From contig NZ_BMML01000002.1 in the NCBI RefSeq assembly GCF_014645815.1, positions 573,924 to 637,923 of the forward strand: DNA of 64,000 bases. The letters run 5' to 3'. Of this stretch, positions 1-7,484 are shown piece by piece. The position numbers were made by a program, and so were the translations under genes. The notes below the pieces were generated by a model. The model saw only the letters and a list, made by a program, of their open reading frames with translations. It was not told where the DNA came from and searched no databases. The stretch's first letter is position 1. Each line of letters begins with the position of its first letter. Origin of the DNA: Streptomyces fuscichromogenes (GTDB lineage: Bacteria > Actinomycetota > Actinomycetes > Streptomycetales > Streptomycetaceae).

Positions 1-301
1 AGGTCAGCCCGAACGCGGCCATGCCGCCGAGGAAGAGCCGGCGGCGCCCGAACAGGTCGCCGAGCCGGCCGCCGAGCACCAGCAGCACGGCGTAGGCGAC
101 GCCGTACCCGGCGACGACGAGTTCCAGGACCGCCTCGCCCGCGTGCAGGTCGGCTCCGATGGTGGGCAGCGCGACGTTGACGATGAAGAAGTCGACCAGG
201 GGAAGGGCGGCGGCCAGCAGGACGGTGAACAGTCCGGGCCCGCCGAGCGCCGCCGGCGCGGACGGGGACCGTACGGTCGCGGTGGTGACGGTTTCGGTCA
301 T
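1..301 (-). CDS. MFS drug-exporter-like protein, N-terminal part only
   Basis: About 100 residues are visible, starting at ATG 301 and running off the left edge. After a roughly 20-residue cytoplasmic tail comes a first membrane segment ending in DFFIVNVALPTIG, the TM1 signature of DHA2 (EmrB/QacA) exporters. A second segment follows, then the motif-A stretch GGRLGDLFGRRRLF in the loop after it. The family exports drugs or metabolites by proton antiport. The gene diverges from the MmyB-type regulator at 402, with 100 bases between them carrying a palindrome, so control by that regulator is likely. Specificity cannot be judged from this fragment. Confidence 0.9.
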   Translation of the reverse strand, partial: MTETVTTATVRSPSAPAALGGPGLFTVLLAAALPLVDFFIVNVALPTIGADLHAGEAVLELVVAGYGVAYAVLLVLGGRLGDLFGRRRLFLGGMAAFGLT

Positions 302-323
302 GCACCGAGCCTGCGGCCGTGCC

Positions 324-343
324 GAGACTGGTACCAGAGTCTC
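324..343. promoter_or_regulatory. Nested palindrome in divergent promoter region
   Basis: The bases read GAGACT-N8-AGTCTC, a perfect 6-bp inverted repeat, with a second perfect palindrome CTGGTACCAG inside it at 328-337. It lies midway between the MFS start (301) and the regulator start (402). Position and symmetry suggest the operator of the MmyB-type protein. This is inference. Confidence 0.45.
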
Positions 344-401
344 CTTGTCCTGGTAGGAGAAGTACCTGGCAACAGGATCGGCGACGCGGCAGGCTGGACC
401 C

Positions 402-1310
402 ATGACGACCACCGCGCAGGAGACGACGCCCCTTCGGCGGACCGCGGCCCCCGCCCCGGCCCGGGATGCCGACATCCGGCGGCACGAGCTGGCCGCGTTC
501 CTGCGCAGCCGGCGGGAGCGGATCACCCCGGAGGAGGTGGGCCTGCCGCGCGGTACCCGCCGCCGCACCCCCGGCCTGCGCCGCGAGGAGGTCGCGCAGC
601 TCTCCGCGGTCGGCGTGACCTGGTACACCTGGCTCGAACAGGCGAGGGACATCCAGGTCTCCGTCCAGGTGCTGGACGCCCTCGCCCGCACCCTGCGGCT
701 CGACGGCAGCGAGCGCGCCCACCTCTTCCAGCTGGCCGAAGCCGTCGACCCGACCCCCGCCGCCAGCTGCACGGGCGTGACGCCGGCCCTGTACGACGTG
801 CTCCGCGCCCTGGAACCCCTGCCGGCCTGCATCCAGAACAGCCGTTACGACATCCTCGCCTACAACCGGACCTACGCCCGCCTGATGGGCGACCTCGACG
901 CGGTCCCGGCCGAGGACCGCAACTGCATGATCCTCGTGTACACCAATCCCGAGTGGCGCCGTTCGATGGTGCACCTGGAGGAGTCCCGCCGTCTGATGGC
1001 GGCGAAACTCCGCGCGTCCATGGCCGGCCATCTCGCCGAGCCCGCCTGGAAGATGCTGGTCAAGCGGCTGACCGCGGAGTCCCCGGAGTTCCGGGAGAAC
1101 TGGGAGCGCTACGAGGTGGTGGAGCAGCGCAACCGGACCAAGCAGTTCCGCAACCCGTACGTCGGCCTCCTCACCCTGGACCACACGGACCTGTTCCTGA
1201 ACCCGGGATCCGGGGCGCGGCTGGTCACCTACGTCCCGGCGGACGACGACTCACGCGAGCGCCTGGCCCGGCTGTACGACCTGGCGCGGGCGGAGGCAGC
1301 GAACTCCTGA
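402..1310 (+). CDS. XRE-family regulator with MmyB-type ligand-binding domain
   Basis: 302 residues. Residues about 25-95 form an XRE-type helix-turn-helix, with the family-typical stretches LAAFLRSRRERITPEEVGLP, RTPGLRREEVAQLSAVGVTW and TWLEQARDIQVS. The remainder matches the MmyB-like ligand-binding domain: LYDVLRALEPLPACIQNSRYDILAYNRTYARL near the middle, and a C-terminal TDLFLNPGSGARLVTY. In Streptomyces these regulators usually control an adjacent divergent oxidoreductase or exporter gene, which fits the MFS gene on the other side of the shared promoter. ATG 402 fits the domain start. The ligand is unknown, although MmyB-type domains are reported to bind fatty acids. Confidence 0.93.
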   Translation: MTTTAQETTPLRRTAAPAPARDADIRRHELAAFLRSRRERITPEEVGLPRGTRRRTPGLRREEVAQLSAVGVTWYTWLEQARDIQVSVQVLDALARTLRLDGSERAHLFQLAEAVDPTPAASCTGVTPALYDVLRALEPLPACIQNSRYDILAYNRTYARLMGDLDAVPAEDRNCMILVYTNPEWRRSMVHLEESRRLMAAKLRASMAGHLAEPAWKMLVKRLTAESPEFRENWERYEVVEQRNRTKQFRNPYVGLLTLDHTDLFLNPGSGARLVTYVPADDDSRERLARLYDLARAEAANS

Positions 1311-1431
1311 CCGGAGTACGGGAATTCGTTCGAGCAACTTGAGTACGCGTACTCAGGACCGCGGCACGGTCATGCCCCGACGATGCAGTGAGGGAGAGCA
1401 CACTCGCCGACCGGCCACGGGGGAGACGACG

Positions 1432-1773
1432 ATGGAATCCGGCCCAGTCCGCACCCTAGTCCGGCTGATGCTCACCAACCGCCTCTCGTTGGCCTACCTC
1501 GGCCTGGTCGCCGTCGTCATCGCCAAGGCCGCCGTCGACTCCGCCCACGCGGACGAGCACGGTTCCGACTACGCCTGGCTCTGGCCGCCCCTGGTCACCT
1601 TCCCGGTGTACCCGCTGCTCTCGGCGCTCTGCCGGACGGCCTGGCGCCCGGACACCCCGAACTGGTTCTTCGTCGGCACGGTCGTCGCCTCGGCGCTGCT
1701 CCAGTCCCTGGCCCTGGGCGCCCTGCGACAGGCCGTCCTGGCCCGGCACCGCCGCTCCCTCCGCTCCTGCTGA
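1432..1773 (+). CDS. Small membrane protein, three predicted TM segments
   Basis: 113 residues from ATG 1432, which has a GGGGGAG ribosome binding site seven bases upstream. An in-frame start at 1339 would add an unlikely charged leader. Three hydrophobic stretches are visible: AYLGLVAVVIAKAAV, WLWPPLVTFPVYPLLSALC and WFFVGTVVASALLQSLALGA. The Arg-rich C-terminus (RHRRSLRSC) probably faces the cytoplasm. It resembles the small SCO4225-type membrane proteins in size and layout, but I am not certain of the family. It converges on the MFS gene ending at 1896. No function can be proposed. Confidence 0.7.
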   Translation: MESGPVRTLVRLMLTNRLSLAYLGLVAVVIAKAAVDSAHADEHGSDYAWLWPPLVTFPVYPLLSALCRTAWRPDTPNWFFVGTVVASALLQSLALGALRQAVLARHRRSLRSC

Positions 1774-1895
1774 CGACAACGACACCTGGCTCCGTGACGC
1801 GGCGACCGTGCACGGTGGTGCTGACGTGCGGGCTTCCGGGAGCGGGGCAGGACCACCTACGCGAGGGAACCGGTGCGACGCGGCTACGTTCCGCG

Positions 1896-3356
1896 CTAGA
1901 CCCGCTCCGCCGCTCCCACGGCCGCGCGGATCTCCGGTGACTCCAGCCGCTGCGCCGCCCGCTCGGCGGTGGCGCGGGCCCAGCGGCCGTTGGTCAGCGC
2001 GCCCAGGACCAGGACCGCGAGGCCGCAGGCGGCGAGGATCCACCAGCCGGGGCGGGCGGCGGACACGAACCTGCCGGTGTACGACGACGAGCCGATCCCG
2101 GAGGCCAGCACCGCGCCGACCACCGCGACGCCGAGGGTCTGGCCGAGCTGGCGGCTGGTGGAGGCGACCGCGGCGGCGACCCCGGCCTGGGACCTCGGCA
2201 TGCCCGACACCGCCGTGTTGGTGATCGGGGCGTTCACGAAGCCGAAGCCGATGCCGAACAGGACGTAGCCGACGAAGAGGGTGGTGTCCGAGGTCTCCGC
2301 CTCGAACGCGGCGAACAGGACGGCGCTGGCGGTCATCGCGACACCGGCGATCACCAGCGGCAGCCGCGGCCCCCGGCTGCCGACCAGGCGGCCCGCCAGT
2401 GGGGCGCACAGGAACATCGGGACCGCCATCGGCAGCATCCACAGGCCGGCGTGCAGCGCGTCCAGGCCGCGCACGTTCTGCAGGTAGAGCGTGGAGAGGA
2501 ACAGGAAGCCGCCCAGCGACGCGAACGCGCTGATCGCGACCACCGTCGCACCGCTGAACGGAGCGGAGCGGAAGAACCGCAGGTCGATGAGGGGTTCGTC
2601 GCGTCGCGGCTCGTACCACAGGAGGGCCAGCAGCGCGCCGAGGGCCACCGCGGCGAAGGGGAGGACGGTACCGGTGCCCGCCGTCGGTGCCTCGATGATC
2701 GCGTAGGTGAGGGAGCCGAACAGGGCGATGACCAGGACCTGGCCGACCGGGTCGGGGCGGCGGGCCTTCGGCGCCCGGGACTCCGGCACGAAGCGCAGCG
2801 TCAGCAGTACGGCCGCGAGGCCCACCGGGATGTTGACCCAGAAGATCGCGCGCCAGCCCACTGACTCCACCAGCAGGCCGCCGACCAGCGGACCGGCGGC
2901 CATGGATATGCCGACCACCGCACCCCACACCCCGATCGCGCGGGCCCGCTCACGCGGGTCGGTGAAGGTGTTGGTGATGATCGACATGGCGACGGGGTTG
3001 AGCATCGAACCGCCCACCGCCTGGACCATGCGGAACGCGATCAGCGAGTCGAGGTTCGGCGCCAGCGAGCAGAGCAGCGAGCCGATCGAGAAGACGACCA
3101 GGCCCGTCATGAAGACCTTCCTGCGGCCGACCCGGTCGCCCGTCGACCCCGCGAGCATCAGCAGCGAGGCCAGGACCAGGGTGTACGCGTCGATCGTCCA
3201 CTGCAGACCCGCGGTCGAGGCGTGCAGTTCGCGCTGCATGGACGGCAGGCCGACGTTCAGGGCGGTGGTGTCGAGGCTCACGATCAGCAGGCTCATGCAG
3301 CAGATCGCGAGGACGAACATGCGTCGGCGGGGGCTCAGCTCGGGCATGGCTCTCAT
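1896..3356 (-). CDS. DHA2-family MFS drug transporter
   Basis: 486 residues, full length for the 14-TM EmrB/QacA family. Visible marks are TM1 (LLIVSLDTTALNVGLPSMQ), motif A (GDRVGRRKVFMTG), the conserved GGSMLNPVAMSIITN segment, and motif C (GISMAAGPLVGGLLVESVGW). It would export toxic compounds or metabolites across the cytoplasmic membrane using proton motive force. The start could be ATG 3356 or ATG 3347 (MPELS); both leave TM1 intact. It stands alone between a convergent small membrane gene and divergent dusB, with an AT-richer promoter stretch at about 3357-3400. No regulator gene is attached. Confidence 0.93.
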   Translation of the reverse strand: MRAMPELSPRRRMFVLAICCMSLLIVSLDTTALNVGLPSMQRELHASTAGLQWTIDAYTLVLASLLMLAGSTGDRVGRRKVFMTGLVVFSIGSLLCSLAPNLDSLIAFRMVQAVGGSMLNPVAMSIITNTFTDPRERARAIGVWGAVVGISMAAGPLVGGLLVESVGWRAIFWVNIPVGLAAVLLTLRFVPESRAPKARRPDPVGQVLVIALFGSLTYAIIEAPTAGTGTVLPFAAVALGALLALLWYEPRRDEPLIDLRFFRSAPFSGATVVAISAFASLGGFLFLSTLYLQNVRGLDALHAGLWMLPMAVPMFLCAPLAGRLVGSRGPRLPLVIAGVAMTASAVLFAAFEAETSDTTLFVGYVLFGIGFGFVNAPITNTAVSGMPRSQAGVAAAVASTSRQLGQTLGVAVVGAVLASGIGSSSYTGRFVSAARPGWWILAACGLAVLVLGALTNGRWARATAERAAQRLESPEIRAAVGAAERV

Positions 3357-3443
3357 CGTACGCCCATTTCGATAGTGCGTCTAACTAATGAGTGCTACAT
3401 GATCGTGACGGAGGGTACCGATGGGGCGGTTGTCCACAGGTGC

Positions 3444-3476
3444 GACGAGCACCGGACGAGCACCGGACGAGCACCG
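3444..3476 (+). repeat. Three exact 11-bp tandem repeats upstream of dusB
   Basis: GACGAGCACCG occurs three times head to tail without mismatch, ending 24 bases before the dusB ATG. The 11-base period places every copy on the same face of the helix. It may be a protein-binding array or simple slippage. Confidence 0.7.
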
Positions 3477-3500
3477 CGCGGAGTACGGGACAATGGGGGA

Positions 3501-4643
3501 ATGCCCGAGCCCGTCTCCCCCCTCCAGGTCGGCCCGCACACCGTCCGGCCGCCGGTCGTCCTCGCCCCCATGGCGGGGATCACCAACGCGCCCTTCCGGA
3601 CCCTGTGCCGCGAGTTCAGCGGGGGCAAAGGCCTGTTCGTCAGCGAGATGATCACGACCCGGGCGCTGGTCGAGCGCAACGAGAAGACCATGCAGCTGAT
3701 CCGCTTCGACGAGACCGAGAAGCCCCGGTCCATCCAGCTGTACGGCGTCGACCCGGCCACCGTCGGCAAGGCCGTCCGCATGATCGCGGAGGAGGGCCTG
3801 GCCGACCACATCGACCTGAACTTCGGCTGCCCGGTGCCGAAGGTCACCAGGAAGGGCGGCGGGTCGGCCCTCCCGTACAAGCGGCACCTGCTCCGCGCCA
3901 TCCTCCGGGAGGCGGTGAGCGGCGCCGGCGACCTCCCGGTCACCATGAAGATGCGCAAGGGCATCGACGACGACCACATCACCTACCTCGACGCCGGCCG
4001 GATCGCCGTCGAGGAGGGCGTCACGTCGATCGCGCTGCACGGCCGCACCGCCGCCCAGCACTACGGCGGCACCGCCGACTGGGAGGCCATCGCCCGGCTC
4101 AAGGAGCACGTGCCCGAGATCCCGGTCCTCGGCAACGGCGACATCTGGTCGGCGCAGGACGCGCTGCGGATGGTGCGCGAGACGGGCTGCGACGGGGTCG
4201 TGGTCGGGCGCGGCTGCCTGGGCCGGCCGTGGCTGTTCGCGGACCTGGTCGCCGCCTTCGAAGGCCGGGAGCAGGAGATCCTCAAGCCCTCGCTCCGGCA
4301 GGTCGCCGACATCATGGTCCGGCACGCCACCCTGCTCGGCGAGTGGCTCGGCGACGAGTCCAAGGGCGTCGTCGACTTCCGCAAGCACGTCGCCTGGTAC
4401 CTGAAGGGCTTCGCGGTCGGCAGTGAGATGCGGGGGCGCCTCGCCGTCACGTCGTCCCTGGCCGAACTCCGCGCGGGTCTCGACGAACTGGACCTGGACC
4501 AGCCCTGGCCCACCGGCGCCGACGGGCCCCGCGGCCGTACGTCCGGCAACAACCGGGTGGTGTTGCCGGACGGCTGGCTGAAGGACCCGTACGACTGCGC
4601 GGGCATCGGCGAGGACGCGGAACTGGACACGTCCGGGGGCTGA
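3501..4643 (+). CDS. dusB: tRNA-dihydrouridine synthase DusB
   Basis: 380 residues from ATG 3501. It reduces uridines in the tRNA D-loop to dihydrouridine using FMN and NADPH. The TIM-barrel signatures are present: the N-terminal LAPMAGITNAPFRTLCREF, the catalytic cysteine Cys110 in IDLNFGCPVPKVTRKGGGSA, and phosphate-binding strands LGNGDIW and GVVVGRGCLGRPWLF. A helical C-terminal domain follows. A longer in-frame ORF reaches back to 3222 but crosses the MFS promoter region; MPEPVSPLQVGPHTV is the family-like N-terminus. It is followed by a strong hairpin and converges on the sulfatase gene. Confidence 0.96.
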   Translation: MPEPVSPLQVGPHTVRPPVVLAPMAGITNAPFRTLCREFSGGKGLFVSEMITTRALVERNEKTMQLIRFDETEKPRSIQLYGVDPATVGKAVRMIAEEGLADHIDLNFGCPVPKVTRKGGGSALPYKRHLLRAILREAVSGAGDLPVTMKMRKGIDDDHITYLDAGRIAVEEGVTSIALHGRTAAQHYGGTADWEAIARLKEHVPEIPVLGNGDIWSAQDALRMVRETGCDGVVVGRGCLGRPWLFADLVAAFEGREQEILKPSLRQVADIMVRHATLLGEWLGDESKGVVDFRKHVAWYLKGFAVGSEMRGRLAVTSSLAELRAGLDELDLDQPWPTGADGPRGRTSGNNRVVLPDGWLKDPYDCAGIGEDAELDTSGG

Positions 4644-4646
4644 GCG

Positions 4647-4685
4647 CCCCGAAGGCGCCGCGGATGAACGGCGGCGCCTTCGGGG
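4647..4685. terminator. Bidirectional terminator between dusB and sulfatase gene
   Basis: A 15-bp perfect inverted repeat (CCCCGAAGGCGCCGC and its complement) around a 9-base loop begins three bases after the dusB stop. It is symmetrical and sits between two convergent genes. A short T tract (TTT) follows on the plus strand. Confidence 0.85.
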
Positions 4686-4701
4686 CCTTTCCGGTGAGCG
4701 C

Positions 4702-7272
4702 TCAGTTCGTCTTCGGGTGCGGGGTCGAGCCGTACGCCGTCAGGAACCTGTCGCGGAACGAGCTCATCTTCCACACCGGCGCGTCGTGCGCCGGGCGCAG
4801 ACCGTCGGTCCAGTTCCAGGAGTTGATCGCGTCAAGCACCTTCGGGTCCTTGGCGACGATCGAGATCGGCACGTCACGGCTGGCGTGGTTGCCGCTGACC
4901 CGGGCGATCGGCTGGTGGTCGCCGAGGAAGACCAGCACCGTGTTGTCGTTGCCGTAGCGCTGCAGCCACTGGGTGAGCGCGGTCACCGTGTACTGCACCG
5001 ACTTGCCGTACTCCTGGCGGGACTTGGTGGTGTCCGCGATGACGTCGGACGCCTTGTTGCCGGCCTTCTGGATGGCGTCGAAGATCGAACCGTCGCCCAG
5101 CTGGTCCCACGGCACCATCTTCGGGATCGGCGCCCACGGCTGGTGGCTGGAGGTCAGGATCAGGAACGACATCCGGGACTTGCCGTCGGCCGGCTTCTTG
5201 CTGTGCACCCGCTCCTGGAACTGTTCGAGCGCGTACTGGTCGGGCATCGTCGACCAGCTGAACTTCGGTCCCTTGTAGCCGAGCTGGAAGGCGTTGTAGA
5301 CCTTGTCGAGGCCGTAGAAGCTCTGCTCGGGCCAGCCCTTCTGGATGCCCGGCATCACACCGACGGTGTCGAAGTCACCGGTCTTCTTGAAGGCCTTGGT
5401 CAGGCTCAGGTGGTCGCTGGCCATGACCGTGCGGTAGCGCTGCTGGTTGCTCACCCACAGCCCCGACATCGTCGTGGAGTGGCCGAGCCAGCTGCTGCCG
5501 CCGTACGTCGCCGACGTCAGCCAGCCGCTCTTCGCGGCGTAACCGGCCTTCTTCAGCATCGCGGTCTGCGCGTCGAGCGTCTTGTCGACCCCGGGCGCCT
5601 CGATCGGGTCCTCGATCGCACTGCGGCCGTAGCTCTCGATGAACGTGAAGACGACGTCCTTGCCGCGCAGGGCCGGCACCAGCTGGCTGCCCGGGGTGTT
5701 CCCGAAGGCGTCCACCTTGGCCACCTTGCGGAAGTCCGCCTCGTCCTTCAGCGTCTCCCGGACGGACCGCACCTGCGTCTTCAGCGCGGCGGTCGCCTTC
5801 TGCGCGGCGAGCGGCGACCCGGCGATCTGCAGTCCGAGGGCGCTGCAGGTGATCCAGACGACACCGATGATCAGGGTGGTCCGGGTGGCACGCGTCCGGA
5901 CCCGGGCGAGCTCGTTGGCGACCCGTACGGTGGCCAGCGCGACCAGCCCGATCAGCAGGAAGATCAGCAGCACCGCACCCGCGGTGATCCCCAGCTCGGC
6001 GGTCCCGCCCAGGGTGTCCTTCAGGTAGCTGCGGGCGTCGGGCAGCAGCGACCAGTCCAGGATGATGTTGAAGGGCCGGCCCAGGTAGTCGACGAAGCCC
6101 ATGTTGAAGAAGTCGATGACGGTCAGCGCCCCGACCACCGCGCCCGCCAGCGCCGACAGCACCAGCCGGGCCCGCCGCGGCAGGCTCAGCAGCACCACCG
6201 CGCCCATGATCGCCTCGGCCGGGATCCGCACGAACGTGACCGCCTTCAGCCCGCTGAGCGTGTTCGGCATCAGCAGACAGGCGTAGACGAGAACGGCGGA
6301 GAGCGTGGTGAGCGCGATGGAGAGCACACGAGCCGCGGCGGGGTGCGCCCTGCGCCAGCGCCGCCAGATCCCACGCCGCCGAGCGGGGTCGCCTTCGGCT
6401 CCGGGGGCCGGTGCGGGGTTGCCTTCGGCTTCGGGGGCCGACGCGGGGTCGGCTTCGGAGGTCGGTGCGGGGTCGGCCTCGCCCTCGGAGGTTGACGGGG
6501 TGCCGGCCTCGGCTGCGGAAGCCGAGGCGGTGCCGGCCCCGCCTTCGGAAGCCGGTCCGGGGTCGCTCTGGGCTGCGGGGGCCGACGTGGTGCCGGTCTT
6601 GTCCTCGGCAGCCGACGTGGTGTCGCCTTCGGCTGCGGAGGTCGGTGCGGTGCCGGTCTTGTCCTCGGTGGCCGACGCGGTGTCGCCCTTGGCTGCGGGG
6701 GCCGACGTGGTGCCGGTCTTGTCCTCGGTGGCCGACGCGGCCTCGGCCTCGGCTCCAGAAGCCGACGTGGTGCTGGTCTTGTCCTCGGTGGCCGACGCAG
6801 TGTCGGCCTCGGCTTCCGCCTGAGCCTCGGCTTCGGCCGGGGACTTGGCTATCGCCTTGGGCCCGGTTTCCGCTTCGGGCTCGGCTATCGCCTCAGACTC
6901 GGCCTCGGCTATCGCCTTGGGGTCGGTCTCCGCCTCAGGCTCGGCTATCGCCTCAGACTGAGCCTCGGCTCCCGGCTCAGACTCGGGTCCCACCTCCGCC
7001 GCGGCTTCCGCTCCCGCCGCGGCTTCCGCTCCCGGTTCGGCCCCCGGCTCCGAGTCGGCGGCGGTCGGTTGCCGAGGGACGGTCGTTTCCTCGGTGCCGG
7101 CGGCCTCGTCCGCCCCGGCCGCTTCCTTCGGTGCGGCCGGGCCCTCGTCGGCGACGGCAGTCTGGCCGGCCTCGCCGGAAACCGCCTTGCTCTCCGAGGC
7201 CTTCTCGGTCTCCTCAGCCTCGGTCTCCCCGTCCGTACTGGATGACTGGCGTGTGCTCGTGTGCTGAGGCAA
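4702..7272 (-). CDS. Sulfatase/LTA-synthase-like membrane protein with repeat-rich N-terminus
   Basis: 856 residues from TTG 7272, chosen because GGAAGG lies nine bases upstream and the open frame beyond it looks non-coding. Residues 1-300 are a low-complexity Ala/Glu/Ser/Thr segment, including five 20-residue tandem repeats at about 161-260. About five membrane segments follow (roughly 315-510). An extracytoplasmic alkaline-phosphatase-fold sulfatase domain begins at DVVFTFIESYGRSAIED and includes GYAAKSGWLTSATYGGSSWLGHSTTMSG, here cited only as the region near residue 640, and the metal-binding VFLGDHQP near the C-terminus. The layout resembles lipoteichoic-acid synthases and related phosphoglycerol transferases, so a cell-envelope role is likely. 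The substrate is unknown. Confidence 0.88.
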   Translation of the reverse strand: MPQHTSTRQSSSTDGETEAEETEKASESKAVSGEAGQTAVADEGPAAPKEAAGADEAAGTEETTVPRQPTAADSEPGAEPGAEAAAGAEAAAEVGPESEPGAEAQSEAIAEPEAETDPKAIAEAESEAIAEPEAETGPKAIAKSPAEAEAQAEAEADTASATEDKTSTTSASGAEAEAASATEDKTGTTSAPAAKGDTASATEDKTGTAPTSAAEGDTTSAAEDKTGTTSAPAAQSDPGPASEGGAGTASASAAEAGTPSTSEGEADPAPTSEADPASAPEAEGNPAPAPGAEGDPARRRGIWRRWRRAHPAAARVLSIALTTLSAVLVYACLLMPNTLSGLKAVTFVRIPAEAIMGAVVLLSLPRRARLVLSALAGAVVGALTVIDFFNMGFVDYLGRPFNIILDWSLLPDARSYLKDTLGGTAELGITAGAVLLIFLLIGLVALATVRVANELARVRTRATRTTLIIGVVWITCSALGLQIAGSPLAAQKATAALKTQVRSVRETLKDEADFRKVAKVDAFGNTPGSQLVPALRGKDVVFTFIESYGRSAIEDPIEAPGVDKTLDAQTAMLKKAGYAAKSGWLTSATYGGSSWLGHSTTMSGLWVSNQQRYRTVMASDHLSLTKAFKKTGDFDTVGVMPGIQKGWPEQSFYGLDKVYNAFQLGYKGPKFSWSTMPDQYALEQFQERVHSKKPADGKSRMSFLILTSSHQPWAPIPKMVPWDQLGDGSIFDAIQKAGNKASDVIADTTKSRQEYGKSVQYTVTALTQWLQRYGNDNTVLVFLGDHQPIARVSGNHASRDVPISIVAKDPKVLDAINSWNWTDGLRPAHDAPVWKMSSFRDRFLTAYGSTPHPKTN
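6493..6792 (-). repeat. Five 60-bp tandem coding repeats in the sulfatase gene
   Basis: Residues 161-260 of the sulfatase consist of five 20-residue units built on SATEDKTGTTSAPAAxGDTA. The first four are close copies and the fifth is degenerate. A second duplicated unit, SEAIAEPEAETxPKAIA, occurs just upstream (residues about 106-143). The DNA copies are similar enough to recombine, so copy number probably varies among strains. Confidence 0.85.
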
Positions 7273-7366
7273 CCCGAAGGTCCTTCCATGCGAGACCCGT
7301 GAAACGGAAACTGCGGGTCGACGCTGGGGGATGCCTGGACCCGACAACTTTCCGTACGGCTCACAC

Positions 7367-7387
7367 AAGGCCCCTGTTCAGGGCCTT
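7367..7387 (-). terminator. Hairpin downstream of the debranching-enzyme-like gene
   Basis: AAGGCCC and GGGCCTT flank a seven-base loop, about 100 bases after the stop of the gene at 7485-9422 and upstream of the sulfatase start. The rest of 7273-7484 contains no gene that I can support. Confidence 0.5.
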
Positions 7388-7484
7388 CGGCAAACACCGG
7401 GCAAACCGATACCAACCTGCGTCCCAAGCCGACGCCCCGAAGGTGCGCGGGGAACCGCCACCGACCCGCGGCCGGAACGCAACC

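Noticed and set aside
6493..6792. 60-bp repeats considered as CRISPR or VNTR outside genes
   Set aside because: They are in frame and encode 20-residue protein repeats within the sulfatase.
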